Part shown: positions 1 to 7,978 of the stretch, piece after piece | Layout of the letters: every line of letters starts with the position of its first letter | How positions within the stretch are numbered: the first letter of the stretch is position 1 | Origin: an uncultured Verrucomicrobiota bacterium | GTDB taxonomy: Bacteria > Verrucomicrobiota > Verrucomicrobiia > Verrucomicrobiales > Akkermansiaceae | DNA: 38,604 nucleotides | Assembly: GCA_937867415.1 (NCBI GenBank) | Contig: CALMKO010000088.1 | Coordinates: 1-38,604, forward strand | Reading direction: 5' to 3' | Notes under the pieces: model-generated | Databases searched by the model: none | Told to the model about the DNA's origin: nothing | The model's input: the letters and a program-made list of their open reading frames with translations, nothing else | Translations under genes and position numbers: made by a program

Positions 1-37
1 ACACCCTGGGCCGTCATTTGTTAAGATATCTTAAATT

Positions 38-568
38 TTGTCGCGTAGTGTGATCTGGAATGAACACTCGGACTCTCGCGTTCTGCACTTGCTTAGGGTG
101 ATCAAGTCCATCGATCCGCAACGTTTGGTCACGAACTCCCCGGGCTACTCTGGAGACCTCGGCAGTGATGAGGAGAATGCCGCGCTCGATTACCTCAGCC
201 CGCACACCTCGCGTGACGGGCGCTATTGGGAGATCGCCCCACAAGAGCTTGGATCACTCGTTGAAAAGTTTCACAAGCCCGTGGTGGATGACGAACCGGC
301 TCGGAACGGCACCGCAAAATTCGGTGGGCCGCAAGGTGAGACATCACCCTTCGATCATATCGTGCAAATCCTTCATGTCTGGCAAGTTGGCGCTTATCCG
401 ACCTATCACCACGACATGTTCCAAACCGGCTACGGCACACCTTCCTGCCCTCGATCCGGTATCCCCGATCCGGAGTTTAATCCCTATCACCGCGTGGTCT
501 TTGATTTCCTGGCACGTCGTGAACGGGTTCAGCCGGCTGCGCCTTCGGTGCGGTTTCCAAAACGGTGA
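38..568 (+). pseudogene. C-terminal part of a glycoside-hydrolase-like protein, probably frameshifted
   Basis: The 176-residue reading frame starts with TTG inside what looks like the middle of a TIM-barrel hydrolase: a VIWNEHSD strand end, then a segment DYLSPHTSR, then PVVDDEPARNGT and a tail with YHHDMFQ and GIPDPEFNPYH. There is no signal peptide and no plausible gene start. A stop codon (TAA, 32-34) lies just upstream in frame. A different frame (3-50) is open and reads RHLLRYLKFCR, which would fit directly before SVIWNE in such proteins. I therefore infer a gene that enters from the left edge and is broken by a frameshift at about 38-50, or a sequencing error. The exact GH family is not recognisable to me; GH5-like or DUF4038-like is a guess. 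Confidence 0.5.
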
Positions 569-578
569 ATCGCTCCAA

Positions 579-600
579 ATATGGCCCGATCAGGCCATAT
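579..600. promoter_or_regulatory. Dyad operator-like site 1, upstream of GH3
   Basis: The core at 581-598 reads ATGGCCCGATCAGGCCAT, one base from a perfect 18-bp palindrome, and the symmetry extends to 22 bp (579-600). It ends 116 bp before the GH3 start codon. It is the first of six full copies in the window. The role as a regulator binding site is inferred from repetition and placement. Confidence 0.7.
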
Positions 601-714
601 CATGCAGCGTTTCGAGTGGCTAAATCTGAATCAACCCGAATTTGCTGCGACAGGCTCGCTGAGAATCCACGACGTTTGAGGATTCAGCAGGCTTGGGTGC
701 AGCCATGTTCACAA

Positions 715-2949
715 ATGAAACCTTCCATCTTTACCCTGATTCTATTGATCTTTGGCACCATCCATATCGCCCAAGGATTGCCCCTTTATAAGGACAAAAA
801 CGCCCCATTGGAACAGAGAATCGAAGATCTGCTTGGGCAGATGACGACCGAGGAAAAAATCCAACAACTCAATCAACTCTCATTCGGCGTCAACCTAAAC
901 CCGAACAACAAGGGGGAGGCGGTCAACGATGTCGATCCACAGGTCGGCTCGCTGATTTACCTCAATGAGAACCCGGTGGAGCGGAATGCGATCCAGCAGC
1001 GGGCCATGGAAAAATCGCGACTCGGCATTCCGATCTTGTTCGGATTCGATACGATTCACGGGATCAAGACCGTCTATCCGATTCCCTTGGCCCAGGCGTG
1101 CAGCTGGAGCCCGCCCTTGGTGACCCAGGCTGCCGCAGTTGCCGCCCGTGAAACCAAGCTCACGGGAATCGACTGGACCTTTTCCCCGATGATCGATGTC
1201 GCACGCGATTCGAGGTGGGGCCGGATCGCCGAAAGTTATGGCGAAGATCCGTATGCCATCTCGATATTCGGGGCTGCAACTGTTAGGGGGTATCAGGGGG
1301 CTAGTTTGTCGGATTCAGGCAGTGTTGCTGCTTGTCTGAAGCATTTTGTAGGTTACGGCGTGTCGGAGGGTGGGAGGGACTACCGGGCCACTGACATTTC
1401 CGCGCAAGCACTTTGGGAGACGTATCTGCCACCCTTTGAGGCTGGTGTGAAAGCGGGTGCTGCCACCTTGATGAGTGGATTCAACGACATCAGCGGTGTG
1501 CCGGCGTCCGCCAATCGCTATCTGTTGACTGAAGTTCTCAAGCAGCAATGGAAGCATGGCGGATTCGTGGTTTCCGATTGGAATTCCGTCGAGCAATTGA
1601 TCGCCCAAGGCGTCGCCAAGGACCGCAAGGAGGCGGGTCTGAAGTCGTTCACGGCTGGCGTCGAAATGAACATGGTGGACCGGATCTATGCGGATCATCT
1701 CCAAGAGTTGTTACTTGAGGGCAAGGTAACCATGGATTCGATCAATGACGCGGTGTCCCGGGTCTTGCGCGTCAAGTTCCGCCTTGGATTGTTCGAGCAG
1801 CCGTACACTCCGATTGTGCCGGAAGCCGAGCGCTATCTCAGGCCGGAGGATAGGGCCGTCGCCGCCAAACTTGCTGAAGAATCCATGGTGTTGCTGAAAA
1901 ACGAACGGGCCGCTTTGCCCATTTCCTCGAAGGTCAAATCACTGGCCTTGATCGGACCGCTTGTGAAGGACCAGGAGAATCTCCTCGGCTGTTGGTCGGG
2001 AAATGGCAAGCCCAAGGATGTCGAAACCATCTTCGAGGGAGTTACCCGCGAATTCGGGGATAATGTCAAATTGTCGTATGCGCGCGGCTGCGATTTCGAC
2101 GGCACGGACGAATCCGGATTCGCCGACGCGTTCGTTGCCGCCAGCAACGCGGATGCGGTCGTGGTCTGCATCGGCGAAAAGAAAGCTTGGAGCGGCGAAA
2201 ACTCCTCCCGCTCGACGATCGCCTTGCCAGCCATTCAGGAGAAGCTTGTGGCTCGCCTGAAAGAAACTGGCAAACCGATCATTCTGGTATTGTCCAATGG
2301 TCGGCCATTGGAATTGCAGCGACTGGAGCCAATGGCCGATGCCATCGTCGAAATGTGGCAACCCGGTGTCGCTGGAGGAACTCCTCTGGCAGGAATCCTT
2401 TCCGGGCGGGTGAATCCATCTGGCAGGTTGGCCATCACCTTCCCGCTCGTTACCGGGCAGATCCCCATCTACTATGGCATGAGGTCCAGCGCCCGGCCCA
2501 ACGACGGAAACTATAAGGACATTTCCACCGAGCCACTCTATACCTTCGGACATGGCCTGAGTTATACTTCTTTCGACTATGGCAAGGCGACCCTCTCAAA
2601 CAGCAAGTTGGCCGGCGATCAGAAACTCACCGTGCAGGTTCCAGTGACCAACACAGGGTCCGTGACGGGGCAGGAAACCGCCTTCTGGTTTATCTCGGAC
2701 CCCGTGTGTTCCGTATCACGGCCCATGAAGGAGTTGAAACATTTTGAGAAGAAGACCATCAACCCGGGCGAGACCGTCGTCTTTACCTTCCAAATCGATC
2801 CAATGCGGGATCTTAGCCATCCCGATTCCACGGGCAGGAGGCTCTTGGAAGCTGGTGACTTCCACGTTCGGATCAAGGATCAGAAACTGACCTTCGAACT
2901 GGTGGACGATGATGATCGACCAACAGTTCCCGCGCCTGTCACCCCGTGA
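715..2949 (+). CDS. bglX: Secreted GH3 beta-glucosidase (BglX-like)
   Basis: A 744-residue glycoside hydrolase family 3 enzyme that should release glucose from beta-linked gluco-oligosaccharides in the periplasm or outside the cell. The ATG at 715 is preferred over an in-frame upstream ATG at 565 because it gives a classic signal peptide (MKPSIFTLILLIFGTIHIAQG) and leaves the dyad site upstream. Visible landmarks are LGIPILFGFDTIHG, the KHF motif in LKHFVGYGVSEGG, and the nucleophile Asp288 in VVSDWNS. The (alpha/beta) sandwich domain and a C-terminal fibronectin-III-like domain follow (from roughly residue 630). Length matches BglX-type enzymes. It is next to a GH16 endo-glucanase, which fits endo plus exo attack on beta-glucan. 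Family assignment is firm; the exact linkage is not. Confidence 0.93.
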   Translation: MKPSIFTLILLIFGTIHIAQGLPLYKDKNAPLEQRIEDLLGQMTTEEKIQQLNQLSFGVNLNPNNKGEAVNDVDPQVGSLIYLNENPVERNAIQQRAMEKSRLGIPILFGFDTIHGIKTVYPIPLAQACSWSPPLVTQAAAVAARETKLTGIDWTFSPMIDVARDSRWGRIAESYGEDPYAISIFGAATVRGYQGASLSDSGSVAACLKHFVGYGVSEGGRDYRATDISAQALWETYLPPFEAGVKAGAATLMSGFNDISGVPASANRYLLTEVLKQQWKHGGFVVSDWNSVEQLIAQGVAKDRKEAGLKSFTAGVEMNMVDRIYADHLQELLLEGKVTMDSINDAVSRVLRVKFRLGLFEQPYTPIVPEAERYLRPEDRAVAAKLAEESMVLLKNERAALPISSKVKSLALIGPLVKDQENLLGCWSGNGKPKDVETIFEGVTREFGDNVKLSYARGCDFDGTDESGFADAFVAASNADAVVVCIGEKKAWSGENSSRSTIALPAIQEKLVARLKETGKPIILVLSNGRPLELQRLEPMADAIVEMWQPGVAGGTPLAGILSGRVNPSGRLAITFPLVTGQIPIYYGMRSSARPNDGNYKDISTEPLYTFGHGLSYTSFDYGKATLSNSKLAGDQKLTVQVPVTNTGSVTGQETAFWFISDPVCSVSRPMKELKHFEKKTINPGETVVFTFQIDPMRDLSHPDSTGRRLLEAGDFHVRIKDQKLTFELVDDDDRPTVPAPVTP

Positions 2950-2988
2950 TATCGGGCCAACATCGTATGGTGTGTCTATCTCATGGTT

Positions 2989-3023
2989 GGCGGCGGATGG
3001 TCGCTCCTGAGTGACGCGCCGCC
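2989..3023 (+). terminator. Hairpin after GH3, possible terminator
   Basis: An outer stem of seven base pairs (2989-2995 with 3017-3023, GGCGGCG/CGCCGCC) encloses an inner stem (3000-3006 with 3009-3015, one G-U pair). There is no T-run, so intrinsic termination is uncertain; it may only shape the transcript between GH3 and GH16. Confidence 0.35.
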
Positions 3024-3095
3024 TGTGAATGGTACGATGCCCTCCATCTTGTTTCTGTCCAAGTCACCCAAACATATCCTTACTACCTTCTAACC

Positions 3096-3956
3096 ATGAA
3101 CCGCAGCCATTTACTCACCGGCAGTCTTGTTCTTTCAGTCTCCACGGTTATTGCTCTCGCTGAACCTGCCGGCCTTGGCGGTAAGTCTGCTCCGACCGTC
3201 GCCGACTCCGCCGCACAGATCGCCGCTTACGATGCCTCTGATTGGCAACTCGCTTGGTCAGACGACTTCGACCGCGAGGGCCGCCCAGATCCCGCCAAGT
3301 GGACTTACGAGCACGGTCTCGTCCGCAACCGCGAGGCCCAGTTCTTCACCCGTGACCGCCCCGAAAACGCCCGCGTCGCCGAGGGCCACCTCATTATCAC
3401 CGCCCGCAAGGAGCCTTGGGAAAATGCCTCCTACACTTCCGCCAGCCTCACCACACAAGGCAGCTTTGCTTTCACCTACGGCAAGGTTGAGATCCGCGCC
3501 AGGGTCCCCGCCGGTCGCGGCACCTGGCCCGCCCTGTGGACTCTCGGCGCCGATATCACCACCGCCGGATGGCCGGCCTGTGGCGAGATTGACCTCATGG
3601 AATTCGTCGGAATGACGCCCGATACCTTCCACTTCACCGTTCACACCAAGGCCTTCAATCACACCAAGCGCACGCAAAAAGGTGCCAACATCACAACCCC
3701 AAACGCGGCGGCGGACTTTCATCGCTTTGGCATCATCTGGACCCCCGAACGAATCGACTGGTTCTTCGACGGCCGTCCCGTCTTCAGTTTCGCCAATACT
3801 GGCAAGGGGCCCGACGAGTGGCCCTTCGGTTCGCCCCAATACCTCATCATGAACCTCGCCATCGGCGGTGCATGGGGCGGACTCAAAGGAATCGACGATA
3901 CGATTTTCCCCGCTGAGTTCCGCGTTGATTACGTCCGTATCTGGCGCCGTCCTTAG
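3096..3956 (+). CDS. Secreted GH16 endo-beta-glucanase (laminarinase-type)
   Basis: A compact 286-residue GH16 enzyme with an N-terminal signal peptide (about residues 1-22) and a single catalytic beta-jelly-roll. The active-site strand reads GEIDLMEFVG: Glu164 is the expected nucleophile, Asp166 the helper and Glu169 the acid/base. Other family signatures are WSDDFD at the domain start, GKVEIRARVPAGRGTWPALWTL, YLIMNLAIGGAWGG and the closing DYVRIWRR. These match bacterial beta-1,3(4)-glucanases. It follows GH3 by 146 bp and probably feeds it oligosaccharides. Unlike the three minus-strand GH16 genes it has no accessory modules, and I find no full dyad site in front of it. Confidence 0.92.
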   Translation: MNRSHLLTGSLVLSVSTVIALAEPAGLGGKSAPTVADSAAQIAAYDASDWQLAWSDDFDREGRPDPAKWTYEHGLVRNREAQFFTRDRPENARVAEGHLIITARKEPWENASYTSASLTTQGSFAFTYGKVEIRARVPAGRGTWPALWTLGADITTAGWPACGEIDLMEFVGMTPDTFHFTVHTKAFNHTKRTQKGANITTPNAAADFHRFGIIWTPERIDWFFDGRPVFSFANTGKGPDEWPFGSPQYLIMNLAIGGAWGGLKGIDDTIFPAEFRVDYVRIWRRP

Positions 3957-4043
3957 CTTGGTGGAATTCACCTGTGCGCCTGTCCCGGGCTTTTCAGTTT
4001 ACTCCCTCGCTGAAGATCACTTCCCTTTTTTTACGCTTTCCGC

Positions 4044-5222
4044 ATGATGACATGTTCAAGCTTCAGAATCACCAAAGCGCCTCTCTTTCAGCGACTTAAG
4101 TTCCTGACAGCTTGTATTCTTGTAACGCTCACGAATCTAGGTGGGGCAGCGGTGCCCATCGCCCCAAGTGAATTGGTCGCACCAAAAATCGAGATCGTCG
4201 GAGGAACGTTGAACCTTACCGTTCAGCCATCCGTCGCGGGACGGAGTTACCAACTTCAACATTCAGATGCGCTGGAGGGCGGAACCTGGCTAAGTCTTGG
4301 CGAGGCGGTGATAGGAGACGGAAACAACCTCGTGATGACCACTCCCTATCCACCCGGGGTTACGCGGAGGTTCTTCCGGTTGGCTCTCGACAGCTCACCA
4401 GTGGCCCCGGACGGCTTCGTGCTGATCCCTGCGGGAAGTTTTCAGATGGGGCAGGACGGGATTGCGACTCCGGTGCGGACGGTGAATGTGAGCGGGTTTT
4501 TCATGGCGAAGTATGAGACGACCAAGGAGCTATGGACCGAGGTAAGGGCTTGGGGAAGGACGGCGGGTTACACCGACATCGCGCCAGGCTTGTCGAAGGC
4601 CGTGGGCCACCCGGTGGAGTGGGTCACCTGGTATGATGTGGTGAAATGGTGCAACGCGCGCAGCGAGAAAGAAAATCTAACGCCCTGTTATAGGATTGGA
4701 GGTGCGACCTACAAGACAGGCACCAACGTCCCCGACTGCAACTGGAACGCGAACGGCTACCGACTGCCCACCGAAGCGGAGTGGGAAAAGGCGGCGCGCG
4801 GAGGGTTGATTGGAAAGCTGTTTCCTTGGGGTGACAGCATCAGCCACATTCAGGCGAATTATTACGCAACTTCCACCAACGGCTATGACCTGAGCGGGTT
4901 AGTGGAAAACTTTCATCCGACCTATGCGGTAGGGGCTACTCCATACACTTCGCCCGTGGGGAGTTTCGCGCCTAACGGCTATGGACTTTATGATATGGCC
5001 GGCAACATGAAGGAATGGTGCTGGGATTGGCGTGACACTTATGATACAGGGGATACGCAAACCGATCCGAGAGGTCCTGCCAGCGGATCCACTCGCGTCG
5101 TGCGGGGCGGCAGCTGGGGAGACAACGCGGGATACAGCCGCTGCGCAATGCGTCATTCCATTGTTCCCGTGGGCTCCTACGGCGGGACCGGTGGACTCCG
5201 CGTCGTCCAGGGTTTGCCTTAA
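4044..5222 (+). CDS. Secreted SUMF1/FGE-like domain protein
   Basis: A 392-residue protein with a signal peptide, a short beta-rich N-terminal module (SYQLQHSDALEGGTW, about residues 60-120), and a formylglycine-generating-enzyme-like domain from about residue 125 to the end. Domain landmarks are IPAGSFQMG, the YETTKELW strand, PVEWVTWYDVVKWCNA, YRLPTEAEWEKAARGG, GLYDMAGNMKEWCWD and VVRGGSWGDN. True FGEs use a cysteine pair near the C-terminus; here that stretch reads RGGSWGDNAGYSRCAMRHS and lacks the CHxxYC-type arrangement. It is therefore more likely a binding or structural member of the fold than a sulfatase-activating enzyme. No sulfatase is visible in the window. ATG at 4047 is an alternative start. 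Confidence 0.85.
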   Translation: MMTCSSFRITKAPLFQRLKFLTACILVTLTNLGGAAVPIAPSELVAPKIEIVGGTLNLTVQPSVAGRSYQLQHSDALEGGTWLSLGEAVIGDGNNLVMTTPYPPGVTRRFFRLALDSSPVAPDGFVLIPAGSFQMGQDGIATPVRTVNVSGFFMAKYETTKELWTEVRAWGRTAGYTDIAPGLSKAVGHPVEWVTWYDVVKWCNARSEKENLTPCYRIGGATYKTGTNVPDCNWNANGYRLPTEAEWEKAARGGLIGKLFPWGDSISHIQANYYATSTNGYDLSGLVENFHPTYAVGATPYTSPVGSFAPNGYGLYDMAGNMKEWCWDWRDTYDTGDTQTDPRGPASGSTRVVRGGSWGDNAGYSRCAMRHSIVPVGSYGGTGGLRVVQGLP

Positions 5223-5293
5223 TGGCAAGTCAACACCGGCTTTCTCTCCCTTCAGACCGCCCCCGCAAACGCACCCCCATCTCTGCGAACAAA

Positions 5294-5311
5294 ACGGCCT
5301 GATCGGGCCAT
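5294..5311. promoter_or_regulatory. Dyad operator-like site 2, upstream of duplicated secreted protein
   Basis: ACGGCCTGATCGGGCCAT, differing from the consensus dyad at its second base and with a C/G-shifted centre. It ends 105 bp before the start codon at 5417. Flanks (cgaacaaa on the left, ttgtttcg on the right) are also loosely symmetric. Confidence 0.65.
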
Positions 5312-5416
5312 ACCTTGTTTCGTCGGGATTGGCTAGCGTTCATAGGGTTTCGATTGCTGAACCTAAGTCTCGGCGGATCCCGCAAAAAACCCAACTTCCC
5401 GATACGACTGAAATCC

Positions 5417-7066
5417 ATGAAAACCCCTGAGTCATCTCTCGTTTGCCGAGGTTTGCTCACACTCGCGCTTCTTTCCGGCTCATCATTCTCCCACGCGGGT
5501 GACATTATCAGAATCGACTTTGATTCGTTCGCTTCCACCTTCACCTATCCGTATGCGTGGGCGGGCTATGGTTCCGGTGGGAATGTCGATGTCGGTGCCC
5601 AAGTCGTCTCAACCATGGATACAGCCCCGATCGGGATGGGTGGCACCAACGCGTTGCGGCACGCTGCAGATCTCTCTGGAATTTCCATTCCTTCGGTTGT
5701 GGACTACACCTACTGGGGATGCGGACTCAGCATGGCAGCCATTCCTGCGGCGGCTCTTCCTTCACCCTCGCTTGATCGATACCGGCTCTCGCTCGATACC
5801 ATGGTGGCGGGCCTGAATTCCGGTCTCACCCAGTCCATTGGCAGTGTGACGGTCCTCTTCTATGCGCCGGATGGCACCATCGGGACTACCGATGGTAACC
5901 GGGATTTGGTGTTGCAGGCGAGTTATCCAGTCACCCACAAATCGACTTTGACGACGACCAGTTTTCCTCTCACCAGTCCCACGGGATTCGGAGGCGGCAC
6001 CGCTCCCGCGACTTTTGCGAGCCATTATGCGGCCGTTAATGAAATCGAGGTCCGTCCGGAAATCACCCGAGGACCCGAGAATTTTTCGTTCGATGCCGGC
6101 AACGAACTGATCGTGGACAATGTCGTCCTGGTTGATGAAGCGCCGCCTGCTGAGACTCCGTTGTTGACCCTCGATTATGACAATGTTTTTCAATCCTGGG
6201 GTGGCACGTATTTCGATTACGGCGATTTCGGCGAGCCTTACACGCAAATCAACACTTCCCCAGTTCTTCGTTCCGCGATCCAGCGCACCAATGGCGGAGT
6301 GGGGGACTCCGGTTGTCGTTTCGACTGCGTGGACACCAGCGCTTGGGCCGGCAGTAACAATCCCGTGCCGCCGGGGGCAGCCTACTCCAGTTATTTGTTC
6401 GGCTCGACAATCTCCTATGACAGCGCCACCCAGAACCGCATGGCGGTTTCCTCGCGGCTGGAGGACTACCGCTTGGACTTTGATATTCAGGCGACTGGTT
6501 TTAGCACCCAGCCGACCGGTAAGGTCATTCTGGTATTGGAAGCTCCGGACGACACCATTTCCCCTCCTGACGCCGATACCAATCGGGATCTGATCCTTAA
6601 CATTCGTTTCGAGGGTCAAGCGGGTTTCCCGATTCCCAACACTTTCGGCAAGGTCTCCCGCATGCTCAGTGTGGGCGCTATCAGTAGCGGTTCGTTGGAA
6701 CGGTTCCAACAATACCATGAGAAGATCCAGTTCTTCCAGTTCCAGTTTGAAACCAACACCACCCCTGCGGCCACGGGGTTCGATGGCGACAACTGCGTGA
6801 GCTTCGACAATCTCCAGCTCCTCAGCATCAGCCCTGCCCAGACACCCTTGCGGATCACCGCATTCACGGCGACCAAGCCGGATCAGATCTCAATCACCTT
6901 TGATAGCATCGCAGGACGTCGCTATCGAGTTCATCAATCCACGACTCTTCAGGGTTTCAGCCCGATTGGAGTAATCGATGCCACGGGCACTTCCACGACC
7001 TTCTTGCGCACCCAGACGCTTCTTTCTTCCGAATTTTTCAAGGTCGAGGATCTTGGAACTCCATGA
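5417..7066 (+). CDS. Secreted protein with two internal beta-sandwich repeats, function unknown
   Basis: A 549-residue exported protein; the start at 5417 is chosen over 5315 because it opens a signal peptide (LLTLALLSGSSFSHAG). The mature protein holds two diverged copies of about 210 residues. The clearest repeat pair is DRYRLSLDTMVAGLNSG...VLFYAPDGT...DGNRDLVL and EDYRLDFDIQATGFSTQ...LVLEAPDDT...DTNRDLIL; both copies end in a conserved Phe-Asp-(A/G)-(G/D)-N-x-(L/V)-x-(V/F)-D strand followed by D/N-rich residues. A C-terminal module (RYRVHQSTTLQGFSPIG) resembles the small beta module of the SUMF1-like neighbour. A carbohydrate-binding role is possible because of fold type and context, but I do not recognise a named family. 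Confidence 0.8.
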   Translation: MKTPESSLVCRGLLTLALLSGSSFSHAGDIIRIDFDSFASTFTYPYAWAGYGSGGNVDVGAQVVSTMDTAPIGMGGTNALRHAADLSGISIPSVVDYTYWGCGLSMAAIPAAALPSPSLDRYRLSLDTMVAGLNSGLTQSIGSVTVLFYAPDGTIGTTDGNRDLVLQASYPVTHKSTLTTTSFPLTSPTGFGGGTAPATFASHYAAVNEIEVRPEITRGPENFSFDAGNELIVDNVVLVDEAPPAETPLLTLDYDNVFQSWGGTYFDYGDFGEPYTQINTSPVLRSAIQRTNGGVGDSGCRFDCVDTSAWAGSNNPVPPGAAYSSYLFGSTISYDSATQNRMAVSSRLEDYRLDFDIQATGFSTQPTGKVILVLEAPDDTISPPDADTNRDLILNIRFEGQAGFPIPNTFGKVSRMLSVGAISSGSLERFQQYHEKIQFFQFQFETNTTPAATGFDGDNCVSFDNLQLLSISPAQTPLRITAFTATKPDQISITFDSIAGRRYRVHQSTTLQGFSPIGVIDATGTSTTFLRTQTLLSSEFFKVEDLGTP

Positions 7067-7151
7067 TTTTGAACCACCGTATGATATAAAAAATGGTCGA
7101 TGAATCTTCGCCCGCCTTACAAATCAACTTCGTAGTTATAAGAATACCGAC

Positions 7152-7919
7152 ATGAATCCAAACGATTTGAAAAATCCTAACACCCAGACTGCGCGGGGAT
7201 TCACCCTCGTTGAGTTGCTGGTGACCATCACGATCATCATTACACTGGCTGCATTGATTTTTGTGGGCATGAAACGGATGAGATCCTCGGCCGACAAGGT
7301 GGTCGCGACGCGCAACATTTCGCAACTCCACGTCGCCAATGCAGGTTACGCAGCTGATCATAATGGCAGATACATGCCGGTTTATGGTTTTGACGATAAG
7401 GGCAGTTTCGGCGGGAATTGGTTCACCAACCAAGCGTTCATCTCTTATCTGAATGGTGATGGAGTCGTCATCAAGAGCAGCAAGGGTGAGAACACGGTTC
7501 CCCTCAGTCTGTTGGACCCTGCCGCAGTAAGGGCGAAACGAGCTGGTTTTGACACTTTTGAAGGTAGTTTCGGCTATAACTTCGAAGGAATGGACGGCCC
7601 GGGCCGGGGCTGGGCGATTCCCGGATCTCAACAGTCTTTCTTTGTGCACGAGATTGCCTCGCCCGAGCGTAGCGCGGCCTTCATCACCTGCACGGATTGG
7701 ATTGCCCACTACAAAGGGCGTTTTCTCTGGAAAGATTCAAAAGCGGTCGAGGGCCGCTCGAACGATGGCAAGATGGCATTCCGCCACGGAGGCAAGGCCC
7801 TCGTGGTCTATTACGACGGCCATGTGGGCGATATCACCACGGCGGACCTCAAAAAAATCGATAACTCGGGCACCCAAAAAGGAATCGCCAACATCTTCTG
7901 GAATGCCGATGGAAAGTAG
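7152..7919 (+). CDS. Pseudopilin with H-X9-DG motif (DUF1559-like)
   Basis: A 255-residue protein beginning with a type IV pilin/pseudopilin N-terminus: RGFTLVELLVTITIIITLAAL, cleaved between Gly16 and Phe17 with Glu21 as the conserved E5, followed by one hydrophobic helix. Near the C-terminus it carries the prepilin-associated H-X9-DG motif, His-GGKALVVYY-Asp-Gly. Such proteins are abundant in Verrucomicrobiota and Planctomycetota and are thought to be processed by prepilin peptidase and placed in the envelope; their role is unclear. No other pilus or type II secretion genes are nearby, so it is probably a lone surface component of this carbohydrate region. Confidence 0.88.
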   Translation: MNPNDLKNPNTQTARGFTLVELLVTITIIITLAALIFVGMKRMRSSADKVVATRNISQLHVANAGYAADHNGRYMPVYGFDDKGSFGGNWFTNQAFISYLNGDGVVIKSSKGENTVPLSLLDPAAVRAKRAGFDTFEGSFGYNFEGMDGPGRGWAIPGSQQSFFVHEIASPERSAAFITCTDWIAHYKGRFLWKDSKAVEGRSNDGKMAFRHGGKALVVYYDGHVGDITTADLKKIDNSGTQKGIANIFWNADGK

Positions 7920-7978
7920 TTGGCTTGTTTGTGTTTTTCCAATCAAGCTCTACTTACCCGATTCCTAAGGCAGCACCG

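Noticed and set aside
2948-2962. GATATCGGGCCA near the GH3 stop as a half-site for the following GH16 gene
   Set aside because: Too short and interrupted relative to the consensus; no symmetric partner.
3258-3971. Minus-strand frame of 237 codons opposite GH16
   Set aside because: Glycine/valine-rich shadow of a GC-rich gene with strong codon bias; no recognisable domain.
5762-6718. Long minus-strand frame (318 codons) opposite the duplicated secreted protein
   Set aside because: Composition is that of an antisense frame (many Arg, Gly, Ile runs without any domain), and the plus-strand protein has a signal peptide and internal repeats.
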